A DNA stretch of 64,000 nt from Saccharofermentans sp. (GTDB taxonomy: Bacteria; Bacillota; Clostridia; Saccharofermentanales; Saccharofermentanaceae): positions 1 to 64,000 of the forward strand of contig JAKSRD010000007.1 in assembly GCA_024403795.1 (NCBI GenBank), read 5' to 3'. Shown piece after piece: positions 43,979 to 52,840 of the stretch; the stretch's first letter is position 1; each line of letters starts with the position of its first letter. The notes beneath the pieces are model-generated. The model saw nothing but the letters and a program-made list of their open reading frames with translations. It had not been told where the DNA came from and ran no database searches. Position numbers and translations under genes: made by a program.

Positions 43979-44685
43979 GCAAAATCCTCTCTTTCTCTCG
44001 TATAAAGAACACTTTCCCTCACTGCTAATGCCGTTACCGCCGCAAAAACGATCGTAATAACGAACGGTTCGATCACATTGAGACTGATTGCCTTCTTCAT
44101 CAACACAGGAAGCACACAGGACAAGAGCGTAACCGCAAAACATCCGATGATATTCTCTTTCACATGCCATCTTCTCGTTATCAGAAGGTTCCCGAAAACA
44201 CTTATCATGTAAGGCGTTCCGACTACTCCGATGAGCACGAACAGATTGCAGTCCGTCTTCCTGCTAAGCAGCACTGAGATTGCAACGATAAACAGTAGTG
44301 TAGTTATTCCAAGAATGAACATGCGGACAGATTTTACGAATCTCAGCGAGAACCTGCTCGCCCCTTCCAGTTCCTGCATTCCATATCTCTCGGATCTTCC
44401 GAGTCCCGAAGTCAGGATCAGCGCAAGGATCGGCATGGAACCGGAAACAAACCATGTCGTTTCCAAGTTGTCGAACCTCGTGATAAGGAAAAACACCGCG
44501 ATCAGCAATGCTGCAGAGATCAACGACTGTACTCCCATATATCTGAATTCCGTAAGGAGTATGTCCCACAGCCGTGTAGAACGTTTTCCGTATTTTCTCA
44601 GGAAATCATACTCGCTGTCAGTCGGTGTTATCTTATATGCATTCTTCAACGCTCTTTTTATCTCTTTATCGTTCATTTGATTCAC
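43969..44685 (-). CDS. Membrane protein of a sigma-ABC operon
   Basis: 238 residues with a charged N-terminal part (about 1-50) and six membrane helices. Not recognised as a family. It overlaps the sigma gene by about 20 bp, the place where anti-sigma factors are usually encoded. An anti-sigma role is only inferred from position; no zinc-binding HxxxCxxC motif is visible. Confidence 0.8.
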   Translation of the reverse strand: MNQMNDKEIKRALKNAYKITPTDSEYDFLRKYGKRSTRLWDILLTEFRYMGVQSLISAALLIAVFFLITRFDNLETTWFVSGSMPILALILTSGLGRSERYGMQELEGASRFSLRFVKSVRMFILGITTLLFIVAISVLLSRKTDCNLFVLIGVVGTPYMISVFGNLLITRRWHVKENIIGCFAVTLLSCVLPVLMKKAISLNVIEPFVITIVFAAVTALAVRESVLYTREREDFAWN

Positions 44686-45133
44686 CTCCCAGTTCCCTTC
44701 TGAGAATAGCCAAACCTTCTTTCAGTCTTCGATGAACTGCAAATCTGGACATTCCCACGATCTTAGCAATATCAGTAACATTCATCTCGTTTCTGTACCT
44801 GAGTACGATCAGTTCTTTCAGATCCCGGGGAAGCTTATTCAGTGCATCTTCGATCGCCATAGACTCCAACATCTCTTCCGGTTCATATTGCGGATCTGCC
44901 GCAAGTTCCGGGCACTCATCAATATCAGCCGATTCGGGTCTTCTGAATTCATCCATGCACAGGTTCCTGGCAATGGCATACAGATAAGCAAGCTCCTTAT
45001 TCGTATCCTGATATGTATGGCTTTGCCAGAACTTAAGATAAGTCTCCTGAACGATATCTTCCGAGAGCATCCTGTCCTTCGTCAGCATATAACAGTAACC
45101 GAGGAGTTTCTCGTATTGTTCTTTTAAATCCAT
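44666..45133 (-). CDS. ECF-like RNA polymerase sigma factor
   Basis: 155 residues. Region 2: YCYMLTKDRMLSEDIVQETYLKFWQS; region 4: LRYRNEMNVTDIAKIVGMSRFAVHRRLKEG. AGGAGG lies upstream of the ATG. It heads an operon with a membrane protein, ABC ATPase and permease, a common layout for antimicrobial sensing or detoxification. The promoter upstream does not match the one of the sigma gene at 61665. Confidence 0.93.
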   Translation of the reverse strand: MDLKEQYEKLLGYCYMLTKDRMLSEDIVQETYLKFWQSHTYQDTNKELAYLYAIARNLCMDEFRRPESADIDECPELAADPQYEPEEMLESMAIEDALNKLPRDLKELIVLRYRNEMNVTDIAKIVGMSRFAVHRRLKEGLAILRRELGGESNER

Positions 45134-45254
45134 GGATCCGTTTCTCCTCCTCTATATACTTAACGGAATCAGGCCGGCATGTGTGCGGTCTTTTTTCTCA
45201 AACATTCTAATATAAACAACAAAGCCGCGTTTGCATCTTGGCGCTTTCGTGTTA

Positions 45255-45276
45255 TTGTATTAGTTAAGTAGTACAA
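45255..45276 (+). promoter_or_regulatory. YtrA-type GntR operator
   Basis: A 22-bp imperfect palindrome: TTGTATTAGTT reads against AAGTAGTACAA, with 18 of 22 positions symmetric. It lies 33 bp before the start of the permease gene of an operon that encodes a YtrA-type GntR regulator, so autoregulation is likely. Confidence 0.6.
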
Positions 45277-45309
45277 TTAATTCAATATTGTTTTACCATG
45301 AGGAATTTT

Positions 45310-46140
45310 ATGTTTAGAAAGATCTATTTAAAGGACCTGAGGGATCACATTAAGCTCCTCGGCTGGTTTTGGGCAGTTTATTTGATCCTCTGTGTGGCTT
45401 GGGCTATGCAACAGATCTTTTCGATCATCCCGATCTCTTGGGATTGGATATTCACGGCTATGTTTAGCCTCGCTTTTGCTATCGCATTGATCAATATATT
45501 CCTCGTTTTTGACATCGGTGTCGGCAGCATGTACAAAAACAGAGGTTACTTCACTCATACGCTTCCGTGTTCTGCAAGAACCACAGGAAACGCCAAACTG
45601 CTGTCATTACTGACAGTAGAAGAGATGTCTGTATTGATCTGCCTGGTACCGCTCTTTGTGATAGGCTCGATAAGTTTTCATCAATCTGTCGACTGGCATT
45701 GGAATCCGGAATTATTCGAAGTGGCTCATGCATTCAAAGAAGCAGAAGTGTTCTCAACAGAACTGGACTATTTGACGATCCTTGTTTTCGCGATATTTTG
45801 CACCGCAGCATTGACATCTGTATTAATGTGCACCTTCAGTATCATTTTGAACCGTCCGTGCATCAAGAATGCACTCCTCGGATCTGCTTTCTTTGTCCTT
45901 GTATTCGCGGCCTGCGCAAAGATCGACACAATCACGGCGCATGCCACTGAATCCCCCGAGTTAACACGCCAACATTACCTTGAAGCAAAAAGCGCCATGA
46001 AAGTGATCAATTCGTACAAAGCTGCAGATATCAGTTATCACAACACATTGATCACCGCCATTACAGTCACATGCATCGCCGTTACAACAGTCTCGCTCAT
46101 ATTAATGAACATCAGACTCAGGAAAGTAAATATCCATTGA
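45310..46140 (+). CDS. ABC-2 type permease of a GntR-ABC operon
   Basis: 276 residues from the ATG at 45310, with GAGGA upstream. Helices at about 16-38, 42-66, 95-120, 155-185, 190-210 and 240-268. It is the permease of the exporter whose ATPase is the third gene; unusually, the permease comes first. Confidence 0.85.
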   Translation: MFRKIYLKDLRDHIKLLGWFWAVYLILCVAWAMQQIFSIIPISWDWIFTAMFSLAFAIALINIFLVFDIGVGSMYKNRGYFTHTLPCSARTTGNAKLLSLLTVEEMSVLICLVPLFVIGSISFHQSVDWHWNPELFEVAHAFKEAEVFSTELDYLTILVFAIFCTAALTSVLMCTFSIILNRPCIKNALLGSAFFVLVFAACAKIDTITAHATESPELTRQHYLEAKSAMKVINSYKAADISYHNTLITAITVTCIAVTTVSLILMNIRLRKVNIH

Positions 46141-46149
46141 GGTGACATC

Positions 46150-46503
46150 ATGAGTTGGACATTTGATGAGAACAAACCGATATTCCAGCAGATTACTGAT
46201 CACATTGCAGGAGGCATCGTGTCAGGTAAATACAAACCGGGCGAGAAACTCCCGTCAGTACGAGAGCTTGCACTTGAAGCAGGAGTAAATCCCAATACAA
46301 TGCAGCGTGCCATGTCAACCGTGGAATACATGGGACTGATAGTAACCAACCGCACTTCAGGACGGATCGTCACAGAAGACAGGGTGTTCTTAACGAGATA
46401 CAGGAAAAGCATGCTTTCACAGGCTGCCTCTGACTATTTTGCCAAAGCCGGTGAACTCGGATTTACAAGAGAAGAAGCTATTGCTTATCTGAAGGAGAAG
46501 TAA
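46150..46503 (+). CDS. GntR-family regulator (YtrA subfamily)
   Basis: 117 residues. The N-terminal winged helix is complete (IFQQITDHIAGGIVSGKYKPGEKLPSVRE, VNPNTMQRAMSTVE); there is only a short C-terminal tail, as in the YtrA subfamily. Such repressors control the ABC exporter encoded with them, often induced by cell-wall antibiotics. A fitting operator lies at 45255-45276. Confidence 0.92.
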   Translation: MSWTFDENKPIFQQITDHIAGGIVSGKYKPGEKLPSVRELALEAGVNPNTMQRAMSTVEYMGLIVTNRTSGRIVTEDRVFLTRYRKSMLSQAASDYFAKAGELGFTREEAIAYLKEK

Positions 46504-46504
46504 C

Positions 46505-47215
46505 ATGGAGAATATACTGGAAGTCAAAAATCTGTGTAAGAGCTACGGCAGGAAGAACGTACTTAACGATATATCATTTACCATCGCTCCAGGCAAGATT
46601 GTCGGTCTTCTGGCTCCGAACGGCGAGGGCAAAACGACATTGATAAAACTCATCGCAGGACTTATTACTCAGAACTCAGGAAGCATCACGGTATGCGGCA
46701 AACGCATCGGGCGCGAGAGTAAAGCCATTGTCAGCTATATGGCTGACAGGAATGTTTTCGCCGACTTAACTAAGGTAAAAGAAGCAATCGACAACTACGA
46801 ATACTTTTTTGCAGACTTTGACCGCGAGAAAGCCGAACGCTTCATCAAGCAGACGAGCATCTCGCTGAATGATCGTGTCGGCAAGCTCTCAAAAGGAAAG
46901 ACCGAGCTTCTCTACATGATGCTTACCCTAAGCCGCAAGGCCGGACTTTATGTTCTTGATGAACCTCTTGCCAATGTTGACCCGGCGAAGAGAGAATACA
47001 TCATCAACACAATGCTGAAGGAATTCAATGAGGATTCCTCCATCCTCATCTCAACTCACCTGATCGCAGACGTCGAGAATGTGTTGGACGAAGTCATTAT
47101 CCTCAGCAATAACAAACTCCTGATCCACGACACAGCAGATAACATAAGAGAGACAAATAATTGTTCATTGAACGAGTTCTTTAAGAAGACTTTTGCCGTT
47201 AACTTCGATGTCTGA
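46505..47215 (+). CDS. ABC transporter ATP-binding protein (YtrB-like)
   Basis: 236 residues. Walker A is APNGEGKTT (about 38-46), Walker B GLYVLDEPLANVDP. The signature reads LSKGKTELL instead of LSGGQ, as in YtrB-like ATPases of GntR-linked exporters. It starts 1 bp after the GntR stop. Confidence 0.9.
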   Translation: MENILEVKNLCKSYGRKNVLNDISFTIAPGKIVGLLAPNGEGKTTLIKLIAGLITQNSGSITVCGKRIGRESKAIVSYMADRNVFADLTKVKEAIDNYEYFFADFDREKAERFIKQTSISLNDRVGKLSKGKTELLYMMLTLSRKAGLYVLDEPLANVDPAKREYIINTMLKEFNEDSSILISTHLIADVENVLDEVIILSNNKLLIHDTADNIRETNNCSLNEFFKKTFAVNFDV

Positions 47216-47406
47216 ACGAAGATAACCGTAGGCATAGGGCGTTGCGCGGAAAATAGGGTTTCCGTGCATATCTCCGGATCAAGCAAACAAAAAGGAGCTG
47301 CCTCAGTTTCATCGTATGTTGTGTAATTACCTTCAGGGCAAACCATCATATAGTAATGATCATAGCCTTCTGCTAGTTATCAGTTACAAACCAGGATCCG
47401 TATCGC

Positions 47407-47610
47407 TCATTCCTTCAGCGACTTGTAATACAGCATGCAATGGCAGAAGCCCTCGTAATTCGGGTCTGCGATCTGTTCACGGAATTCCTTGCAGATACAC
47501 TTGGTATCCTCAGTCTTCTCCCTGCGGCACGGACAATATCCGCCGGACTTCTCAAGTCCTTCCTTAACAACACGAACAATCTCTTCGTTGGGGTTAAATT
47601 CTATCTTCAT
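47407..47610 (-). CDS. FTR-like protein (ferredoxin-thioredoxin reductase catalytic chain)
   Basis: 67 residues from the ATG at 47610, with GGAG upstream. The cysteine pattern CPC...CICKEF...FCHC (YCPCRREKTEDTKC, GFCHCMLYY) is that of the catalytic FTR chain, which holds a 4Fe-4S cluster beside a redox disulfide. It is shorter than plant FTR but similar to stand-alone versions in anaerobes. It starts 14 bp after the GH43 gene. Confidence 0.8.
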   Translation of the reverse strand: MKIEFNPNEEIVRVVKEGLEKSGGYCPCRREKTEDTKCICKEFREQIADPNYEGFCHCMLYYKSLKE

Positions 47611-47624
47611 AAAAACATCTCCGA

Positions 47625-49244
47625 TCAATTAGCATCATTCCGGTTCGTAATGAATCTGAAGTCTGAGAATCCGGCCTGCCCGCCGGTCACTTTCCGTGAA
47701 TAAACGAACAATCCGAATCTTGCACCGGTAAAGTGATCTAACCGGAAGGTCAGCTTGTGAGCTGTGCCGATACTTTTCCATTCGCCGTCTGCAAATAACT
47801 TACAGTCAGCTTCATCTTTCTCTCCTTCAAGATCCGCCTCTATCCTAACGCGAACTTTATGCTCCGAATCCTTCAGCGGCACACATTCGACCGCATCGCC
47901 CTTAACCGAACTCAACTCCCAGGTTCCCTCACGGCTGATATGAGAATACATCACCGCATATAGTTCTTCACCCCGTTTCTCTACGCCTACCCAGCAATAA
48001 TCGCCCTGAAGAACGCACAATCCCGCGCAATCGCCGTCGTTAAGTTCCTTAGCATCGACTTCAACTTCAGCGACGCAAAAGGGATAGACCATCCGCTGCG
48101 TAAGAGTATTGCGCGCATGGTTCAGATTCAGGCTCAGCTTATCGGTCCTTATCCGAAGCTGCCCCGCTTCTTCATCTCTGTATACCAGATCAAGCTTCGG
48201 TTCGTGATTGAACTGCCAGATATCTCGAAAACCAAAAGTCGAGTACTTCTCTCTGTAAGGCTTCTCGGTCACCTTAACTTCTTCGCCCCAGCCGAATCCG
48301 TAACGGAAATCATCCGAATCACTGAGCGGTGCATAAGCATAGTTCTCAGGACAAGACGAAGATACGGGGAGCGTAACTCTGTTCGGCACTTTACCTTCCA
48401 TGCCCAAGACCGGTTCATTCTCTTTCCATGTCACGGGCACCAGAACAGGAATGCGGCCTATGGCACCGCTGTCCTGGAAGAGTACGGCATTCCACGTTCC
48501 GTCGACGCCTCTGACGATCCCGCCTTGTGCTATGCCGGAATCTCTGAAGCCCATGTCATCATTCAGGATATCACCGCCGATGAAATCGTCTTCCAACGAA
48601 TCAGCAGAAAAGCATGCTTCAACTCTCCTCCATCTGCCGGGGAGAGAATGTATCAGGAACAAATAGTATCTGCCGTTTATCTTATACAGATGCGAGCCTT
48701 CGTATCCGAGAGATGTCTCCTCAGAATCCTTCAGAAGCAGCCTCTGAAGCCCGCCTTCTTTAGGTCCTGTCATCTCTTCATCAAGTTCAGTCAGCCGGAT
48801 CTGCCTGTTACCGTATACGACAAAGACCCTGCCGTCATCATCAAACAGTAACGAGCAATCGTGATAGAAGCCCTCAATCTCACTTTTGCGCCACGGACCT
48901 TCGATCTTGTCTGCACGGTACAAATATGTTTTCTGCGTATCATTACAGACAAATACGACGTAGAAAGTGCCCTCGTGATATCGAAGGCTTGCCGCCCACA
49001 TTCCCTTGCCGTAGATATGCTTCTCTCCTGTCAGAGTCTGACCCTCCGTGCTATCCAGAAGGTCAAAGACATTTGCAGCATGTTCCCAGTGAATAAGATC
49101 AAAGGAACGAAGAATCTGTCCTCCCGGCATGAAATGCATCGTTGTGGAGATCATATAATAGATGCCGTCAACGAAGATCACGTCCGGATCCGGATAATCC
49201 ATCTTCAGGATCGGATTGTCACCTGTTGTCAGTCTGCTGCTCAT
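47625..49244 (-). CDS. Glycoside hydrolase family 43 (beta-xylosidase/arabinofuranosidase type)
   Basis: 539 residues, cytosolic (no signal peptide). The five-bladed propeller spans about 1-300 with the catalytic base Asp19 in YPDPDV, the pKa-modulating Asp in YHDCSLLFDDDG and the acid Glu in GYEGSHLYK. The C-terminal 200 residues are a beta-sandwich of the kind seen in GH43 xylosidases. It would cut imported xylo- or arabino-oligosaccharides. No transporter gene adjoins; the neighbours are a leader peptide upstream and an FTR-like gene downstream. Confidence 0.92.
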   Translation of the reverse strand: MSSRLTTGDNPILKMDYPDPDVIFVDGIYYMISTTMHFMPGGQILRSFDLIHWEHAANVFDLLDSTEGQTLTGEKHIYGKGMWAASLRYHEGTFYVVFVCNDTQKTYLYRADKIEGPWRKSEIEGFYHDCSLLFDDDGRVFVVYGNRQIRLTELDEEMTGPKEGGLQRLLLKDSEETSLGYEGSHLYKINGRYYLFLIHSLPGRWRRVEACFSADSLEDDFIGGDILNDDMGFRDSGIAQGGIVRGVDGTWNAVLFQDSGAIGRIPVLVPVTWKENEPVLGMEGKVPNRVTLPVSSSCPENYAYAPLSDSDDFRYGFGWGEEVKVTEKPYREKYSTFGFRDIWQFNHEPKLDLVYRDEEAGQLRIRTDKLSLNLNHARNTLTQRMVYPFCVAEVEVDAKELNDGDCAGLCVLQGDYCWVGVEKRGEELYAVMYSHISREGTWELSSVKGDAVECVPLKDSEHKVRVRIEADLEGEKDEADCKLFADGEWKSIGTAHKLTFRLDHFTGARFGLFVYSRKVTGGQAGFSDFRFITNRNDAN

Positions 49245-49249
49245 ATATT

Positions 49250-49402
49250 TCAGCTCATGTAGCCGGAGCAGTTCTCACTTCTCTGCGCTTCCTTCGGTTC
49301 CTTGCGATTCATCAGCATCTGCTCATCGCTTTGCTGCGGAGTCAAGCTGCCGCCTGAGACCTTAGTCAGCTCTTCTTCATTAAGTATTTTCTTATCGTCC
49401 AT
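49250..49402 (-). CDS. Double-glycine leader peptide 3 (50 residues)
   Basis: A 50-residue ORF starting at ATG 49402 (GGAG 8 nt upstream): MDDKKILNEEELTKVSGG, then a 32-residue core with one Cys (SLTPQQSDEQ...ENCSGYMS). EELTKVSGG is a classic double-glycine leader end. It ends 5 bp before the GH43 start, so the two seem cotranscribed. It is too short for routine gene callers. Candidate secreted peptide or signal; no dedicated exporter is near. Confidence 0.7.
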   Translation of the reverse strand: MDDKKILNEEELTKVSGGSLTPQQSDEQMLMNRKEPKEAQRSENCSGYMS

Positions 49403-49483
49403 ATTCTTTCTCCGGGCCTGATACTGATATCTCTTTGTACGATACAGAATAGAATATGGCCAGCAAAAAGTCTATCTAAAGAT

Positions 49484-51469
49484 TCAGGCTCTCCTATGTC
49501 CGCCGACATTAATGACTTCTCTGAGTCGTAACGGCGAATCGATCTGATTCATTATTCCTTCAAGATCATCACAATGAGAAGGCAACGAGAAATTCCAGTC
49601 CATGTTGCCAACGCCTTTACCGACAACATATTCATAACATCCTGACTTAGCATCTATACCGGATACTATCACGGATTCATCCAAATAGGCTGACACTGCA
49701 CCGCGTCTGTAACTCAAAGCAACAAAATCATTGTTGATCAAGCGGCCGTCAAAGGCCGGCAGTCTTCTGAGACCGATGTTATTAACCGAACAGAAGAATC
49801 TGCATCTCACCTTTATCCTCAATATATCAGCTGCGTATCTCAATTTATCTTGGAGATTAAACCGAACACTTGAATACCCGATCGGAACTCTGGCATCATT
49901 GCTATTCTCATCAGGATCGGCATAACCGCTTGATGTACCGCCGTAAATGATCAGATACACCCTACCGTCTTCTGCTTCGGCAAGTGAGATATTGCAGTTT
50001 TCTTCTTTACAAAATCTCTCGAGTTTGCAAATACTCTCAGTCATGATCCGTGACAGATCTGCTTGATTTCCGGCTACGGAGATACTGCGGTTTGCTCTTC
50101 TTTCTTTAGGGGTCTCATACGGGTCAACTCCCGTACGTCTCACTTCAGCAAACAGAACTCCGAAGGCAATGCGTTGATTCTCTTCCCTGATATCCCAATA
50201 ACCCTTAAACGTCGCAAATGCTCTGTCGAACATACCTGAACAAGAAATCGGTTCACCTGTCTTTTCATCAATATGCGCACCGGGAAGAACACTGAATCTG
50301 TATTTATCTGTATTGCAGCTCAGTTTGGAGCACAAACTTCTCACACGCCCCCGCATTTCCTCGGTTTGATCCTCAAATGAACCGTTGAGCCAGAGGACAT
50401 TAGAATTATGTTCAAAGAGCGAGAATCCGGCAGCCGGAGTAAGTGCTAATTTCTTAGTAGACTGTTGAAGGTTCATCTGCGCGTCGCTCACCCTTTTTAC
50501 AAAATTTCTTCTCATGAATTCAGGATAAAGAATATGAACATTGCCAAGGTTTGCAAGAGCAAAACGCTCAATGCAGGTATCGACGGCATTTATCTCATAG
50601 AGATACCCGCTCTCGTATACACTCTCAAGAGTATTCTCTTTGGGTGTGATAACTGTATCACCGAAATACTTACGAGCAGCATTTACTCCGTTATCATTCA
50701 TCCACACAGTTGCCAGGACTATGGTACCGTTCTCCATGTCAGGATTCATCTCAAGATATCGGTTAACTCTCTGATTCTTCATATTAAGGCGGGTAAATAT
50801 AGCCGAATCGTCAACTTTTGCCTGCTCCGCAATATTGTCAGTTTTGGCTATATCAGCAACCGGTATGACGACAGTATCATCGTGATCGATACATATCAGA
50901 TACCAGCTGTCATTCTTAAGGACCAGAGTGTATGGTTCAACGATCATCTCGCAACCGTCAACAGTTAAGACGCTGAGCTTCTCTTTCTTCTCGATAGACC
51001 AATATATTGCATCAAGTTTTTTATTCAGTTTTGCTGCCTCAGCATCAGTCAAAGGCCTCGGGAGAGCGATCTTCTTAAACGATTCATAGGCCTCCACGCC
51101 GTCGGTCTGGATCTTGGCTGATACGCCTGCAAGTCTTCTTAACTTCGGTATAAGCTTATTCTTCTCAGACGTGGTCAGATTCTTTGTTGAAAGAACATGG
51201 AATATCAGCTGCTGGATCTCTCCGATATTGAATTCGGGTTCGGCATAGTATCCCAAAGTATATTCAGTGCCGTCTTCTCTTGAGATCGCGTTGCGGCCGA
51301 TAAGTCCGCTGTCACAAAGCATGCGCAGATAATTTGCAGTCGTTTTGCGCTTAGAGCGTTCCAACCCGAGAAGTCTCTCAAGTTCAACCTGTGTGATCGC
51401 ATGATCTGAATCAGTATTCTCTCTGATCGCCTCCAGAAGTTCAATCAGCAAAATCTTATTATCTTCCAT
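49484..51469 (-). CDS. Long WYL-domain regulator
   Basis: 661 residues, twice the usual size. N-terminal winged helix (1-70: ITQVELERLLGLERSKRKTTANYLRML), a WYL-type ligand domain with EPYTLVLKNDSWYLICI (about 175), then WCX-like sequence to about 310. The C-terminal 350 residues are not recognised (start near SLFEHNSNVLWLNG). WYL proteins often bind nucleotides or nucleic acid and regulate defence or DNA-damage genes. Confidence 0.8.
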   Translation of the reverse strand: MEDNKILLIELLEAIRENTDSDHAITQVELERLLGLERSKRKTTANYLRMLCDSGLIGRNAISREDGTEYTLGYYAEPEFNIGEIQQLIFHVLSTKNLTTSEKNKLIPKLRRLAGVSAKIQTDGVEAYESFKKIALPRPLTDAEAAKLNKKLDAIYWSIEKKEKLSVLTVDGCEMIVEPYTLVLKNDSWYLICIDHDDTVVIPVADIAKTDNIAEQAKVDDSAIFTRLNMKNQRVNRYLEMNPDMENGTIVLATVWMNDNGVNAARKYFGDTVITPKENTLESVYESGYLYEINAVDTCIERFALANLGNVHILYPEFMRRNFVKRVSDAQMNLQQSTKKLALTPAAGFSLFEHNSNVLWLNGSFEDQTEEMRGRVRSLCSKLSCNTDKYRFSVLPGAHIDEKTGEPISCSGMFDRAFATFKGYWDIREENQRIAFGVLFAEVRRTGVDPYETPKERRANRSISVAGNQADLSRIMTESICKLERFCKEENCNISLAEAEDGRVYLIIYGGTSSGYADPDENSNDARVPIGYSSVRFNLQDKLRYAADILRIKVRCRFFCSVNNIGLRRLPAFDGRLINNDFVALSYRRGAVSAYLDESVIVSGIDAKSGCYEYVVGKGVGNMDWNFSLPSHCDDLEGIMNQIDSPLRLREVINVGGHRRA

Positions 51470-51646
51470 AAGCGGCCTCCCTTATCGCCTTCACGATGAC
51501 AACGATTCTCAAAGATCCTCCATTGAGTAATTCATAACCCAATGTTCCTTAACTGCATATTACACAAGTACATGGGAACAATTTTACTCATGTCCGATTT
51601 CTTGCAAATCCATTTTCCTACTCGAAAACCTTACATTCACACTATA

Positions 51647-52744
51647 TCATCCCGGTATGTTTTTGCAGTCCGAATAATCGTCCACGTCACTCACGGTTTG
51701 AAAGGATTCGATATATCTGCAAACGTATATTTCTCTGGTAGGATTCAATATGCGCACTTTCCCGATCGTCTCGTGTATCCTTGATTCAGACTGTTCCTCA
51801 TCGGCTACAATGAAAATAACCTCAGAACGTGCTAACGCCATCAAGCATCTGACCGCATCACTTTCAGTCGACCGCAGATCGATCTCGATCTTATCGTCTC
51901 TTTCCACATCTTCAAAGTAATGCTGAAATCTTTCAGAGTTGAGACACATCAAAAGTCTCTTGGGTATACCTTCGAACAGTGACAGCACCCGGTAATTCAA
52001 CTGGCTGTCATCGAACATACGGATTATGGAACCGGAAAGATGCTTTATATATCGCTTTGAATAGATCCTCTCAAATGCCTGCACAATCTGTTCGTTTGGA
52101 TAGTAGCTCCATTGAGGTGCATTTAACAATACGGCAGATTTCTCCATGAATTCATCCGATTTGACATAAGTACAAAACGCAGTTTTCTGTTCGTCTGAAG
52201 CATCTTTTTTGAACCTGTATCCGATGTGATAGACTTTGTCGAACACGGTATCTTTACGTAAGCTCGGATAGACACAATCCATAAGTGACTTTTTGGCTTC
52301 AAGTCTCGCAATATATTCTCTTAACCGGGTAATATCTCTTTCCGTATAGTCATAATCATATACATCTTCGTCGATCAACCGCGTTATCTTGTCAAACTCA
52401 GAATACCGGCCGGTTGCAACGATAGCGGTCAAGTCTTCTGCGATCAGACAAGCAGCTTTAAACTCAACAGGAACATCGTCATACAAATACGCCCGCTCAT
52501 GGAAAGCGCAGATCTCAGAGTGAAGCTCAACATAAGTCTGATAGAGATCCATGTCTTCACCAAATCTTTCACTCAATTCTAAAAGACACGCATGCGTATC
52601 TGAAGCCAACTTCGTAAACTCTTCAAGATCAAAATCATCTCCGTTCAGGACGCCGACAACAGATTCACGCCAAAAGTTCCATTGAACGATCAGTTCATTG
52701 ATCACCCAATTTAATTCCTGATCACTCATAATGCTGAAATTCAT
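51647..52744 (-). CDS. Unknown 365-residue protein
   Basis: Not recognised. Mostly helical and acidic, no signal peptide or membrane segment. The last 90 residues (IEIDLRSTESDAVRCLMAL, VIFIVADEEQSESRIH, EIYVCRYIES) look like an alpha/beta unit. It lies upstream of the WYL regulator on the same strand, 177 bp apart. Confidence 0.7.
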   Translation of the reverse strand: MNFSIMSDQELNWVINELIVQWNFWRESVVGVLNGDDFDLEEFTKLASDTHACLLELSERFGEDMDLYQTYVELHSEICAFHERAYLYDDVPVEFKAACLIAEDLTAIVATGRYSEFDKITRLIDEDVYDYDYTERDITRLREYIARLEAKKSLMDCVYPSLRKDTVFDKVYHIGYRFKKDASDEQKTAFCTYVKSDEFMEKSAVLLNAPQWSYYPNEQIVQAFERIYSKRYIKHLSGSIIRMFDDSQLNYRVLSLFEGIPKRLLMCLNSERFQHYFEDVERDDKIEIDLRSTESDAVRCLMALARSEVIFIVADEEQSESRIHETIGKVRILNPTREIYVCRYIESFQTVSDVDDYSDCKNIPG

Positions 52745-52840
52745 AAAGACAACACCTCACGATCCTGCCGGCAGCCTGTCGGCAAGATCATGATAGATCA
52801 GAGCATGAGCAAAGATTTGCGCATCACCGTGGAATGCGGA

